A stretch of DNA of 64,000 nt from Buttiauxella agrestis. GTDB taxonomy: Bacteria > Pseudomonadota > Gammaproteobacteria > Enterobacterales > Enterobacteriaceae. Positions 26,766 to 35,612 of this stretch are shown one piece after another. Numbering within the stretch: the first letter of the stretch is position 1; every line of letters begins with the position of its first letter. The position numbers and the translations under genes are program-made. Location of the stretch: assembly GCF_900446255.1 (NCBI RefSeq), contig NZ_UIGI01000001.1:3932763-3996762 (forward strand), read 5' to 3'. Below the pieces are notes generated by a model. The model did no database searches. It was given only the letters and a program-made list of their open reading frames with translations, and was not told the DNA's origin.

Positions 26766-27965
26766 TTACCTTCGCTTTATTGAACTGACAATGTGCTCTG
26801 CAATTTTTTCTAGTTCATCTTTGTCCATCGGCAACTGGTCTTTGGCCTGACGACTGTCACGAATGACATAAAATAATAAACCCGGCTCGGTGTTTTCTGC
26901 ATTACCTTTCACATATGCCATATAACCAAAATCCACTTCTTTACTGCGTCGGGTGAATTTTGCAAAAGCAGCGGCACCATCACGATGGTCAATTTTGGGA
27001 GAGCTAAATCCCTTTCCATACAATTTTATTTCCCTAAAGGAATGTCCATATCTCCTATTCCAGAAATAAGTGACATAATCTTTAGCACTCATTTTCTCAT
27101 CAGGGCGTCGCTCATAAGGACGTTGCTCCCCAGGCCCTGGATTTGGTCCTAAATCTTGGAAAAATATGCTGACATCAGGATGGTCTTTCAGGCGGTATGT
27201 AACCCCCATATTACGCTTTTCGTGCCCGGAGTCTCCGGCAATAAAACCATAAGGTAAGCAGAATCCTTGTTCTGTGGGAACTTCATAGAGTTTACGGGGA
27301 CGGAACCGGTTTAGTAGTGAGAGAACTTCGGGTTCACTGTCGTGTAACTGTTTTTCGGCCGTCTGCGATTTATCGCCAGTGTTTTTTTGGTAATCTCCCC
27401 AGAAATGATACAGACGACGTTCTTTATTGATATAAATGGTATACCCCCTGCTTTCATAAATTGTGAAAGCATCTGGATAATCCTTTATCAAATAACCATA
27501 CCTCTGGTTGAACTCAGCCTCCGGCATGATGGATTCCTTAAACATCCTGAAATTAAGGGCTTCATACTGTTTCCTGACATTATTCCAGAAAATTATATTG
27601 TCTTTTGCTCTCTCTTTATATGCAGAAAAACCTATTAACTCTGGGCTTTCCGATGAAATCCCCAACTCATATTTACCATATTTCAATTCAGTGAATTGTG
27701 CCTGTACCACCCCTCGTTTTTGTTTGTAGTAGGTTTTATCAAACGTGATTCCGGGACTTGCATATAATCTGGTCTTAATATCACCGTCACTTTCCGGCTG
27801 TTTCTTGGGGTTAACAAAATCCTCAACCGGATATAAAGCCACTTCCAGATTGTCCGGCAACTGCAACTGATAATAGCCAATGCATTCATTTTTCCATTCC
27901 TGAGCCGTGACGCAATATGGAAAGGCCAGACAGCTAAATAATACAGATAATGGTAGTGTCTTCAT
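26766..27965 (-). CDS. Tli4-family T6SS immunity protein (putative)
   Basis: A 399-residue exported protein with signal peptide MKTLPLSVLFSCLAFPYCVTA. It resembles the Tli4-type T6SS lipase-immunity proteins that neutralise phospholipase effectors in the periplasm; the most family-like part is the C-terminal half (FCLPYGFIAGDSG...HPDVSIFFQDLGPNPG...DGAAAFAKFTR). Its ATG overlaps the stop of the tle5 remnant (ATGA), the usual effector-immunity arrangement. The cognate effector gene is truncated, so this may be an orphan immunity gene kept for protection. The family assignment is moderate; the context is strong. Confidence 0.6.
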   Translation of the reverse strand: MKTLPLSVLFSCLAFPYCVTAQEWKNECIGYYQLQLPDNLEVALYPVEDFVNPKKQPESDGDIKTRLYASPGITFDKTYYKQKRGVVQAQFTELKYGKYELGISSESPELIGFSAYKERAKDNIIFWNNVRKQYEALNFRMFKESIMPEAEFNQRYGYLIKDYPDAFTIYESRGYTIYINKERRLYHFWGDYQKNTGDKSQTAEKQLHDSEPEVLSLLNRFRPRKLYEVPTEQGFCLPYGFIAGDSGHEKRNMGVTYRLKDHPDVSIFFQDLGPNPGPGEQRPYERRPDEKMSAKDYVTYFWNRRYGHSFREIKLYGKGFSSPKIDHRDGAAAFAKFTRRSKEVDFGYMAYVKGNAENTEPGLLFYVIRDSRQAKDQLPMDKDELEKIAEHIVSSIKRR

Positions 27966-28653
27966 GACAAACCTCCCTGCTCATCATTTCCATCGCTATT
28001 ATCAGCAACCTGAACATCCTTACCATCCGGTTCAGCATTACTGGCAATCAGCCTCATATTATACGGGATCAGGTTATTTTCGCCTTCAGTCCAGTGCACT
28101 GGCAGCGCGGTAAAATATCCTTTTATCGCCTGTAAAATTCCATTATCCCGGTATTGATAATACTGCCAGAAAGTTTCTGAGAAGGTCATATTGCTGGTAT
28201 CTGAAAAAGTTGCCGACATATTTGCAGCTATAACTGGCCAGATTGATGCTGTAACACTTGTTTTCCGGGCGGCATTCTCACTGTCTTTGCTGTTAGTTAC
28301 ATTATCGCTATCAGCCCCTATATTGTTATAATTATCTCTCGGGATAAAGCTGAATACTTTTTCATAATTTTTTGCATTTTCCCGCGCCACCTCCTGAATT
28401 TTACCCCATCCTGTTGCCGGTTTATCCAGTGCTTCTGCAAACTCTCCCGCCGTACTGCCCAGCCATTTACGCCAGGCACTTTGCCGCAACTCCCGCGCAA
28501 AATTCCGGTACGGTGACGTTTTCCCTGTACCGTCCAGGTCGGTATAACCGTGAGCGGTGTCTGATATCAGTACCGCCAGCTCAGAGTCCCTGTCGCCCAG
28601 CAGACTACGGTCATTAATATTGGCACTGCCCACCAGCACATAACGGTCACCAA
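27962..28653 (-). pseudogene. Truncated Tle5-type phospholipase D effector (C-terminal part)
   Basis: About 230 C-terminal residues of a T6SS phospholipase D effector. The second HKD motif is cut: only its end, GDRYVLVGSANINDRSLLGDRDSE, remains, and the preceding His and Lys are gone. The open frame continues upstream for about 65 codons, but that part is antisense to tssM coding sequence and not Tle5-like. Without the first HKD domain and half of the second it cannot be catalytic. The stop overlaps the immunity gene start. Confidence 0.8.
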
Positions 28654-28654
28654 A

Positions 28655-29938
28655 GATGTGACCTACAGTGCCGCCGATCGTGAAGAGATTCAGCGGCATA
28701 TTACTGAGCAATATATCAGCGACTATACTGCGACCTGGCAGGCAGCTCTGAACAATCTCGATCTTCGGGAATATGAAGATATGCAACAGGTGATTGATGC
28801 GCTCGAGCAGATAATTAGTGGCGATCAGCCTTTTTACCGCGCTCTGCAAACGCTACGCGACAATACTCAATCACCACCTCCCTCAGCCAATCTTCCGGAT
28901 AAAACTCGCGAAGCGATGATGTCTGCGCTGGACTTCCAGTTGCTTACGCGTCTTGGGCGCGAATTTGCTCCAGAAAACAGCGTGCTAGCTGAGGGGAAAG
29001 ACAAAGACAGCACATTGCAGACGGTGTACCAGCAATTGACCGAGTTGCATCGCTATCTGCTTGCCATCCATAACTCGCCGGTACCGGGTAAATCAGCACT
29101 TAAAGCTGTGCAGCTTCGCCTTGATCAAAACAGCAGCGATCCTATCTTTGCAACACGCCAGTTGGCAAAAACGCTTCCTGCCCCATTGAACAGATGGGTG
29201 GGCAAACTTGCCGATCAGGCCTGGCATGTTGTGATGATAGAAGCGGTTCATTACATGGAGGTTGAGTGGAACGAAAAAGTGGTGAAAGCCTGGCAGCAGA
29301 CTTTAGCTAATCGCTATCCATTTGATCCACAGGCCGAACAAGATGCATCGCTGGATGCTTTCGATCGTTTCTTCAAACCCGCCGGGATCCTCGATAACTT
29401 CTACCAGGAAAACCTCAAACTGTTTATTGAAAGCAAACTAACGTTGGGCGAAGACGGACAGGTCCTGATCCGCCAGGACGTACAGCAACAACTTGAGACT
29501 GCACAAAAAATTCGCGACACCTTCTTCACGCAACAAAGTGGTTTAGGGACGCAATATGCCGCAGAAACCGTTGAGTTGTCCGCCAATAAGCGCCGCAGCG
29601 TTCTGAATATGGATGGTCAGTTACTGGACTACAGCCACGGGCGCAATTTCACGGCTCATCTGGTATGGCCAAACACCATGCGGGAAGGGTCTGAAAGTAA
29701 GCTCACGCTCATTGGAACGGGCGGCGGCGCACCTCGTAGCATCAGCTTTAGCGGTCCATGGGCACAGTTCCGCCTGATAGATGCAGGCCAACTGACCAAC
29801 GTTGAAGATGGCTCGTTTGATGTTCGGTTTAATGTCGACGGCGGCCATATGATCTATCGGATTCACGTAGACACTCAGGACAATCCATTCACCGGCGGGC
29901 TTTTCAGCGATTTCACCCTTCCGGATACTTTGTATTAA
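28655..29938 (+). pseudogene. Truncated TssM (IcmF) C-terminal remnant
   Basis: About 427 C-terminal residues of TssM, the inner-membrane/periplasmic core component of the T6SS (full length about 1100-1200 residues). The remnant starts at VTYSAADREEIQRHI, lacks the N-terminal membrane helices and cytoplasmic domain, and runs to the natural C-terminus (...FTLPDTLY). The conserved C-terminal jelly-roll region with FSGPWAQFRLIDAG and FNVDGG...YRI is intact. Its 5' end abuts the tle5 remnant head to head. A GTG at 28658 could start translation, but no good ribosome site is visible. The stop overlaps an ATG of the next frame (TAATG). Confidence 0.85.
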
Positions 29939-29985
29939 TGGTTATTCCCCGGTGGCAGCGCCGGGGATATTCAGGGAATGACAGT

Positions 29986-31338
29986 ATGAGCGACACAAAA
30001 TTGATCATCAAACTGGGTGAAGATCCACGTAGCTTGCCCGAGTTTAGCGCTATTCGGGAAGAGGTGAATAAAGCCAATCATCCCACTCACCCGGAAGTAA
30101 ACTGGCGGCTCGTCGAATCTCTGGCCCTGACACTTTTTAAAAGCAATGGCGTTGACCTGCACAGCGCCACCTATTACACCCTGGCACGTACGAGGATTAA
30201 CGGACTGGCGGGTTTTTGCGAAGGATGCGAATTACTGGCAGGGTTAATTACTGCGGAATGGGAACACTTTTGGCCTCAGAACTATCAGGCTCGCTCAGAT
30301 ATGCTGGAATGGTTTAATAGCCGTGTCGGTAGTATCTTGCGCCAGAACCCTTCCCTTCTCACCGCCGATACAAACCTTTTGCTGCGTACTGAAAGAACTC
30401 TGCAACTGATCTGCGATAAGCTTCAGCAGGTAGAATTAAAACGTATTCCTCGCGTCGAAAACCTGCTTTATTTCGTGCAGAACATCCGTAAGCGTGTGGA
30501 GAGTGATCAACTTACATTATCTACGCCAGCGTACTCATCACCTACATTGGTTTATATGCCCGCGCAGTCGGACTTTACGGATGCGATGAATTACGCACCA
30601 CCCATGACAGATTCAAACCCTCAGTCACCGAAAATTGAAGTACATTTTCCAGGATCAGAAAATACACCCCGCCCATGTCCACCATTAACCTGGCGCGGTT
30701 TTCTATCAGGGGCCATCTGTAGCGCAATGATTGCAACCGGGCTGTGGTGGTGGCATGTGCTTCCTATGCAGCAACAAATAACTCAGGTAAATGACACCCC
30801 TCAAGGCAGTGCAACACTTTGGCTTGCCTCACCTGGTCTGGAAGATTATTCCACCCGACTGAACCAGTTACTTGCTGCCTCACCTCTACAACCCCTCGAT
30901 ACCGGTGAGCACCTCATACGTACCGCGCAGGCCACCTGGCCGGAAAGTACGCAACAACAGTTAGCCAGTGCGAAATGGCAAGCAACCCTAAAATCGCGCT
31001 CTGAAAATAGCCCATCCCTAAGAAGCTATACGCAGGCACAACAGGATGTGCATACATTTGCAGCCCTGCTCGTGGAGCGTGAAAAAAATAAAGAAGGTAT
31101 GACTCTTTCGTATCTCAAAACAGTGGCTTACCAGGTTGAGACTTTATTGAAGCAGGAAACACCACTGGAGATTTTAATCACCCAATTAGAGGATGCGAAG
31201 AGACAACACCTGGACACACAAACACTAGAAAAGCAGATTGATGAACGAATAAGTGCCTTGTCGAGCCGTTACCAGTTAATTCGTAATTTAAATGCAGAAA
31301 ATGAACCTACATTGCCTGTCTATAATAAACACCAGTAA
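29986..31338 (+). CDS. VasL/TssA-like T6SS protein with ImpA N-terminal domain
   Basis: A 450-residue protein with an ImpA_N domain (about 10-130; DPRSLPEFSAIREEVNKA...VNWRLVESLALTLFKSNGVDL), one membrane helix near 240-262 (FLSGAICSAMIATGLWWWHVL) and a helical C-terminal VasL-type domain. TssA-related proteins cap or anchor the distal end of the T6SS sheath. The start at 29986 follows AGGGA by 8 bases; an earlier in-frame ATG at 29938 overlaps the tssM stop and crosses a CCCCGG...CCGGGG hairpin. The frame looks intact although most T6SS genes are absent from this window. Confidence 0.8.
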   Translation: MSDTKLIIKLGEDPRSLPEFSAIREEVNKANHPTHPEVNWRLVESLALTLFKSNGVDLHSATYYTLARTRINGLAGFCEGCELLAGLITAEWEHFWPQNYQARSDMLEWFNSRVGSILRQNPSLLTADTNLLLRTERTLQLICDKLQQVELKRIPRVENLLYFVQNIRKRVESDQLTLSTPAYSSPTLVYMPAQSDFTDAMNYAPPMTDSNPQSPKIEVHFPGSENTPRPCPPLTWRGFLSGAICSAMIATGLWWWHVLPMQQQITQVNDTPQGSATLWLASPGLEDYSTRLNQLLAASPLQPLDTGEHLIRTAQATWPESTQQQLASAKWQATLKSRSENSPSLRSYTQAQQDVHTFAALLVEREKNKEGMTLSYLKTVAYQVETLLKQETPLEILITQLEDAKRQHLDTQTLEKQIDERISALSSRYQLIRNLNAENEPTLPVYNKHQ

Positions 31339-31350
31339 GGGAAAATCACC

Positions 31351-31830
31351 ATGGCAAATTTAATCTATTTAAGTCTGACCGGACAAAAACAGGGAAACAT
31401 CTCAGCAGGCTGCTGCTCTCTGGATTCAATAGGGAATAAGGCACAGATTGCGCATCTGGACCAGATAATGGTTTATGAGCTTTCACATGCTATTACGCGA
31501 CAACAGAATGCAAACCATAATCCAGTAATAATCACAAAACCTATTGACAAATCATCACCTTTATTAGGGAAGGATATTTCTGAGAATGAGATATTGACTT
31601 GTGACTTTGATGTTCACCAGACTAACAGATTTTGGATAAATGAACTTTATTATAAAATAAAGCTCACCAAAGCAAGGCTGGTGGATATCCATCTTATGCT
31701 GCCTCATTCAGTTCACAATAACAAAGGCCTACCACAAGAAAAAATGTCACTGGTGTATGAAACAATAACCTGGGAGCATATTACTGCTGGAACGAGTGCT
31801 TATAGCTTGTGGACTGATCGAGTTTACTAA
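31351..31830 (+). CDS. Hcp-family T6SS tube protein
   Basis: A 159-residue Hcp protein. Hcp hexamers stack into the inner tube fired by the T6SS, and they can carry small effectors in the lumen. Family blocks are MANLIYLSLTGQKQGNISAGCCSLDSIGNK, the ARQQN-like SHAITRQQNANHNPV, KPIDKSSPLLGK and the C-terminal ITWEHITAGTSAYSLWTDR. AAGGGAAAA lies upstream. The full length and consensus C-terminus suggest a functional product. It lies 12 bases after vasL, with a putative effector-immunity pair on the other strand downstream. Confidence 0.9.
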   Translation: MANLIYLSLTGQKQGNISAGCCSLDSIGNKAQIAHLDQIMVYELSHAITRQQNANHNPVIITKPIDKSSPLLGKDISENEILTCDFDVHQTNRFWINELYYKIKLTKARLVDIHLMLPHSVHNNKGLPQEKMSLVYETITWEHITAGTSAYSLWTDRVY

Positions 31831-31971
31831 CTAACAAGGAAATTATAGCATTAAAATGCTGGTTAATATTTATCGATTAATCAGCACTGACCACTTTAGA
31901 TAGGAAATTATATCCATTTATTATCGGTTATAGTATTTTTACTGTACTATATAAAAAGGTATGGCATAAGA

Positions 31972-32223
31972 TTATGCACATGCAAAAGGAATTAATACAT
32001 ATCCCATACTACCACCCCCACTAATACCGACCTTAAACAGAGGGATTATCCCCGTTCGAAAAACCACAAAGTGAAATAGCGCACATAAAACTAATATAAT
32101 AACCGTAAGGAAATTAACATAAACATTTATGGAGTACAGAAGATGACTAACAATATAATAAAAAGGAAATAATGTAAGCGTTGTACATAATACATATAAA
32201 GTAATTACTGTTATTAAACTCAT
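31972..32223 (-). CDS. Small membrane protein, candidate immunity protein
   Basis: An 83-residue, strongly hydrophobic protein with about three membrane segments (near 3-24, 32-56 and 60-82). I recognise no family. Its ATG follows the stop of the DUF4225 gene without a gap (TAG-ATG), so the two are probably translated together. A multi-pass membrane protein encoded directly after a putative membrane-acting toxin is a common immunity arrangement, but that role is inferred only from context. Base composition is AT-rich, like its partner and unlike the surrounding core genes. Confidence 0.55.
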   Translation of the reverse strand: MSLITVITLYVLCTTLTLFPFYYIVSHLLYSINVYVNFLTVIILVLCALFHFVVFRTGIIPLFKVGISGGGSMGYVLIPFACA

Positions 32224-33063
32224 CTAGTATGCCCTATATTGTCCAAAAACTGTGTTTGCATCTCCTAACACTTCTAATATCAGTTCCTTTTTTGACATTA
32301 TTTTCATACCCATTTGTTTCATCCCCCAAAGCAAGTCAGCATTTATATAGCGATATAGCCGTGTTGCTTCCTCTGTAAGTTTGTATGCAAGTAATCCATT
32401 CAAGGAAATACCAATATCAACAAATGTATAAATAACATCAGATGCTTGTTTATTCAGACCAATTATCTCCCCAATGCCTTCGTAGACAAACCTGATAGGA
32501 CCTGTACAACTCTCGCGAAAAAGTAAAAAGCAACCACTCTCTATGACATTATTTACTCCATTAGCAAGTAATAATGTACCTGGAATTATCCCGACGCCAC
32601 TACCAATCAGTGCAGCACCAGATGCTATTTGCAAGCCACCAGCAACAAAACCAATGCCAGCAACCACTAAATCAATATTTTCTTGCTTTCGCCTCTGTTT
32701 CGAATCATCTAAAATTGGCTTAACAATAATGACTTGCCTGCGATCATTTCTGCTCAGCTCATCACCTTGTTTCTTCAAAGATAATATTTCATTATTAATA
32801 GCGACTATTGCTTCAGTGACAGTCATATCACCATTATTAATTTTCGCATTTATCTCTGATGAATAAGCAATGTTTTCGCTAACAAAATGATCTTTTGCTA
32901 TACTCCATTGTATAAACTTACGAGCAACGTCATTCATCACCTGAATGAGTTCATTTTGCTTTTTTAAAAATGTTTCTATATTCGTACGTTCAACATCAGA
33001 ATCTATATCAAGATGGTATTTGATATCAGGGTTTCTCTCTAGGTATTCTTTCCATGCTTCCAT
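32224..33063 (-). CDS. DUF4225 protein, candidate T6SS effector
   Basis: A 279-residue protein of the DUF4225 type. The N-terminal half is charged and helical, followed by a Gly-rich hydrophobic hairpin (VAGIGFVAGGLQIASGAALIG, then GIIPGTLLLANGVNNVIE) and the family region YEGIGEIIGLNK...DIGISLNGL. Such a hairpin could insert into membranes. ATG 33063 is chosen because GAGG precedes it; a GTG at 33096 would add 11 residues without a ribosome site. Hcp next door, the abutting membrane protein and AT-rich composition suggest a horizontally acquired effector module. Function is inferred. Confidence 0.6.
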   Translation of the reverse strand: MEAWKEYLERNPDIKYHLDIDSDVERTNIETFLKKQNELIQVMNDVARKFIQWSIAKDHFVSENIAYSSEINAKINNGDMTVTEAIVAINNEILSLKKQGDELSRNDRRQVIIVKPILDDSKQRRKQENIDLVVAGIGFVAGGLQIASGAALIGSGVGIIPGTLLLANGVNNVIESGCFLLFRESCTGPIRFVYEGIGEIIGLNKQASDVIYTFVDIGISLNGLLAYKLTEEATRLYRYINADLLWGMKQMGMKIMSKKELILEVLGDANTVFGQYRAY

Positions 33064-33349
33064 TAGAGCCTCAATAATTTTAAAAATCAGAGTCACCGAG
33101 CACTATATATATAATTACACGAAGTTTATTTATATTTCTATTTGTTGTATTGATCCATGCCAAAGTTTGATAATGGATATTTAAGTGCAAGTAAAACACT
33201 CATACATTAAGAATTATGAATGTCTGCTATTTATTATATTTTTGTATGTTTTTAGTATATTGACGCAGAAATGATTAACAGGTTCAAGCCGAGCGAAGAG
33301 AGATGTAGGAATGGGTTTGGTTAGAGTGGTAATTTTTCATTCTGTAGAA
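33064..33349. other. AT-rich intergenic region upstream of the DUF4225 gene
   Basis: Very AT-rich, with no gene I can support. It should contain the minus-strand promoter of the DUF4225 gene and the right-hand junction of the T6SS remnant with the aspV region. No integrase, no insertion sequence and no copy of the tRNA-Asp 3' end that could mark an attachment site is visible here. Confidence 0.5.
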
Positions 33350-33351
33350 AC

Positions 33352-33382
33352 GACGAAAGCCTGAATCATTTCTGATTCAGGC
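33352..33382 (-). terminator. Terminator of tRNA-Asp (aspV)
   Basis: Minus-strand stem GCCTGAATCA-GAAA-TGATTCAGGC followed by TTTCG, 10 bases after the tRNA 3' end. Confidence 0.85.
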
Positions 33383-33392
33383 TTTCTGATTG

Positions 33393-33469
33393 TGGCGGAA
33401 CGGACGGGACTCGAACCCGCGACCCCCTGCGTGACAGGCAGGTATTCTAACCGACTGAACTACCGCTCC
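33393..33469 (-). tRNA. aspV: tRNA-Asp (GTC)
   Basis: A 77-nt tRNA with encoded CCA (TGG at 33393-33395 on the plus strand). The acceptor stem pairs GGAGCGG with CCGTTCC, the anticodon loop reads CTGTCAC (anticodon GTC at 33435-33433), and the T arm has GGTTCGAGTCC. It is identical to the copy at 42817-42893. It is alone between dnaQ and the T6SS remnant, as aspV is in E. coli, where this locus is also used by T6SS islands. Confidence 0.98.
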
Positions 33470-33603
33470 GCGTTTTGTTCCCCGTCGGGAACGAGGCAGA
33501 TATTACGTATTGGGCCGGTAAGCGTCAACGTTTTTTCTAAAAAATCTAATCGGTTGCCGTTAATTTAACCCAACCGGTGATTTTTAATCCATTGATGCTG
33601 CTT

Positions 33604-34335
33604 TTATACCCGCCACAGGCAACTTCCGCCTTTCTTTTCCACAAGATCAAGCCGCGATTCATGCGCTTCCAGTTCCACATCACTGGCTCGAATGACACGT
33701 ATACCTGAACCATGGCGCACAACGCGCTGAATACCGCTATCTCCGGTACGCTGCTGAACGTCCCCTTCCATGGCAAATTTCAAAGAGGTTTGGCCGCCCG
33801 TCATCATCAAATAGACGTCAGCCAGAATCTGGGCATCGAGCAATGCGCCGTGTAGTGTTCGTTTGCTGTTATCTATTTCATAACGATTGCAAAGTGCATC
33901 GAGGCTATTACGCTTGCCCGGGAACATTTTACGAGCAAGTGCCAGGCTATCGGTAACTTTGCAGAAGGTATTGGTTTTCGGGATATCGCGTTTAAGCTTC
34001 CCGAACTCATAGTCCATAAACCCAATATCAAACGACGCGTTATGGATAACCAGCTCTGCGCCGCGGATATAATCCATGAACGAATCAGCAACCTGATCAA
34101 AAGTGGGTTTGTCGGCCAGAAACTCATCGGCAATTCCGTGAACGCCAAAGGCTTCCGGGTCCACCAGCCTGTCAGGCTTCAGGTAAACGTGGAAGTTATT
34201 ACCCGTCAGCCGGCGGTTAATCACTTCAACCGCACCGATTTCAATAATGCGATGCCCTTCGTAGTGAGCACCGATTTGGTTCATACCGGTGGTTTCAGTA
34301 TCAAGGACTATCTGTCGTGTAATTGGTGTGCTCAT
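33604..34335 (-). CDS. dnaQ: DNA polymerase III epsilon subunit
   Basis: The 3'-5' proofreading exonuclease of the replicative polymerase (243 residues). ExoI motif DTETTG gives Asp12 and Glu14; the ExoII region is [15 protein letters not shown]; the ExoIII region is [15 protein letters not shown] with His and Asp of the DEDDh active site. The C-terminal segment binds the DnaE alpha subunit. It is divergent from rnhA, with the two starts about 50 bases apart, as in E. coli, so their promoters overlap. Confidence 0.98.
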   Translation of the reverse strand: MSTPITRQIVLDTETTGMNQIGAHYEGHRIIEIGAVEVINRRLTGNNFHVYLKPDRLVDPEAFGVHGIADEFLADKPTFDQVADSFMDYIRGAELVIHNASFDIGFMDYEFGKLKRDIPKTNTFCKVTDSLALARKMFPGKRNSLDALCNRYEIDNSKRTLHGALLDAQILADVYLMMTGGQTSLKFAMEGDVQQRTGDSGIQRVVRHGSGIRVIRASDVELEAHESRLDLVEKKGGSCLWRV

Positions 34336-34387
34336 GTCGCTCGTTTATGTCAGACTTGGTTCTTTAATCACAGGAAGTCTACCAGAG

Positions 34388-34861
34388 ATGCGCAAACAGG
34401 TAGAAATTTTCACCGATGGCTCTTGCCTCGGTAATCCAGGCCCGGGCGGTTATGGCGCCATTTTACGATACAAACAACACGAAAAGATTTTCAGCGTTGG
34501 CTTTCGTTTAACGACAAATAATCGCATGGAAATGATGGCTGCGATCGTCGCACTTGAAGCGTTAGTCGAACCTTGCGACGTGGTGCTTAGCACTGATAGC
34601 CAATATGTTCGCCAGGGCATTACCCAATGGATTCATAACTGGAAAAAACGTGGCTGGAAAACCGCCGATAAAAAACCAGTAAAGAATGTCGATTTGTGGA
34701 AACGACTGGATGCCGCATTAAGCGAGCATAAAATCAGTTGGGAGTGGGTGAAGGGCCATGCCGGTCACCCCGAGAACGAACGTTGCGATGAACTTGCGCG
34801 TGAGGCGGCTTCTAATCCAACTCTTGAGGACGTGGGTTATCAACCAGAGACGAAGCTTTAG
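34388..34861 (+). CDS. rnhA: Ribonuclease HI
   Basis: Degrades RNA in RNA-DNA hybrids (157 residues). The four metal-binding acids are in place: Asp10 ([16 protein letters not shown]), Glu48 (NNRMEMMAA), Asp70 (LSTDSQYV) and Asp134 (ERCDELA). The start [12 protein letters not shown] at 34388 fits the family; the frame open to 34289 enters the divergent dnaQ gene. The last 50 bases overlap the 3' end of converging yafS. Confidence 0.97.
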   Translation: MRKQVEIFTDGSCLGNPGPGGYGAILRYKQHEKIFSVGFRLTTNNRMEMMAAIVALEALVEPCDVVLSTDSQYVRQGITQWIHNWKKRGWKTADKKPVKNVDLWKRLDAALSEHKISWEWVKGHAGHPENERCDELAREAASNPTLEDVGYQPETKL

Positions 34862-35576
34862 TTGTCTCCCGAAACTGCCTTGTCGCCCCGACCGCTGACC
34901 GAATTTGTGTTTTCGCTTTCCGACTTTTCATTGGATTGAGCGTCAGCGGTAATGTGCGCTTACGTGCCACAATGACATGCATACATCCCAACGCAGGAAG
35001 GTGGGTGCTGAGCATCTTCCCACCTTGTTTACTCCAGGGTAAAACCTGGAAACTGCGTTGGTGCATCACTTCAAAATTCAGTAACGCTAACCAGTCAAAC
35101 ATCCTCATTGGTGTGAACATTCGGCAATGATACGGTGTGCGTTTGCGTAAAAACGGTACAGTTTTACCCAAGCCGAGCAAACTCACCGGGTTGAAGCTAC
35201 TCAAAATCAGCCAACCGTCATCAATCAATACTCGATCCGCTTCTCGGAGTAATCCGTGCGGATCCTGGCTCCAGGGTAATGTATGAGCCAACATACAGGC
35301 ATCGACCGATTTAGCAGCAAAGGGTAAATACAGCGGATCGGCATTAACCTGAAGCCGCTCGCCTTGTAGTGCGACATTCACCTGGTGTGAAATAGCGCAT
35401 GCTTCGGTGTTAATTTCTGTGCTTAAGTTACCAATCTTCAGAAGATGAAAACCGAACATCTTAGCAAGCCAGGGCTGAAGTTGGACTTCCAGAGCTTCGC
35501 GATAATACTCGCCCCAGGGCAGCTCTCCCCAATGATGCGGTGAAATGAAATTATCAGGTATCCTTGCCGGTTTCAT
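34812..35576 (-). CDS. yafS: YafS, SAM-dependent methyltransferase-like protein
   Basis: A 254-residue protein with a class I methyltransferase-type core ([34 protein letters not shown], then [14 protein letters not shown]). The substrate is unknown. The start [10 protein letters not shown] at 35576 fits the family and lies divergent from gloB with a 36-base gap. The C-terminus (...[13 protein letters not shown]) is about 14 residues longer than I recall for E. coli YafS, and the last 50 bases are antisense to the end of rnhA. Confidence 0.88.
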   Translation of the reverse strand: MKPARIPDNFISPHHWGELPWGEYYREALEVQLQPWLAKMFGFHLLKIGNLSTEINTEACAISHQVNVALQGERLQVNADPLYLPFAAKSVDACMLAHTLPWSQDPHGLLREADRVLIDDGWLILSSFNPVSLLGLGKTVPFLRKRTPYHCRMFTPMRMFDWLALLNFEVMHQRSFQVLPWSKQGGKMLSTHLPALGCMHVIVARKRTLPLTLNPMKSRKAKTQIRSAVGATRQFRETTKASSLVDNPRPQELD

Positions 35577-35612
35577 CACTACCTTCTTAACGCAATTCAG
35601 AGAGGTTGAATT

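Noticed and set aside
26653-26850. 65-codon plus-strand frame after yafT
   Set aside because: It lies over the hairpin and the end of the immunity gene and has no ribosome site or family resemblance.
28654-28849. Upstream extension of the Tle5 frame (about 65 codons)
   Set aside because: This part is antisense to TssM coding sequence and is not Tle5-like; the open frame continues by chance past the deletion joint.
29938-29985. Earlier ATG for the VasL-like gene, overlapping the tssM stop
   Set aside because: The extra 16 codons cross a CCCCGG...CCGGGG hairpin and lack homology; ATG 29986 has a properly spaced AGGGA.
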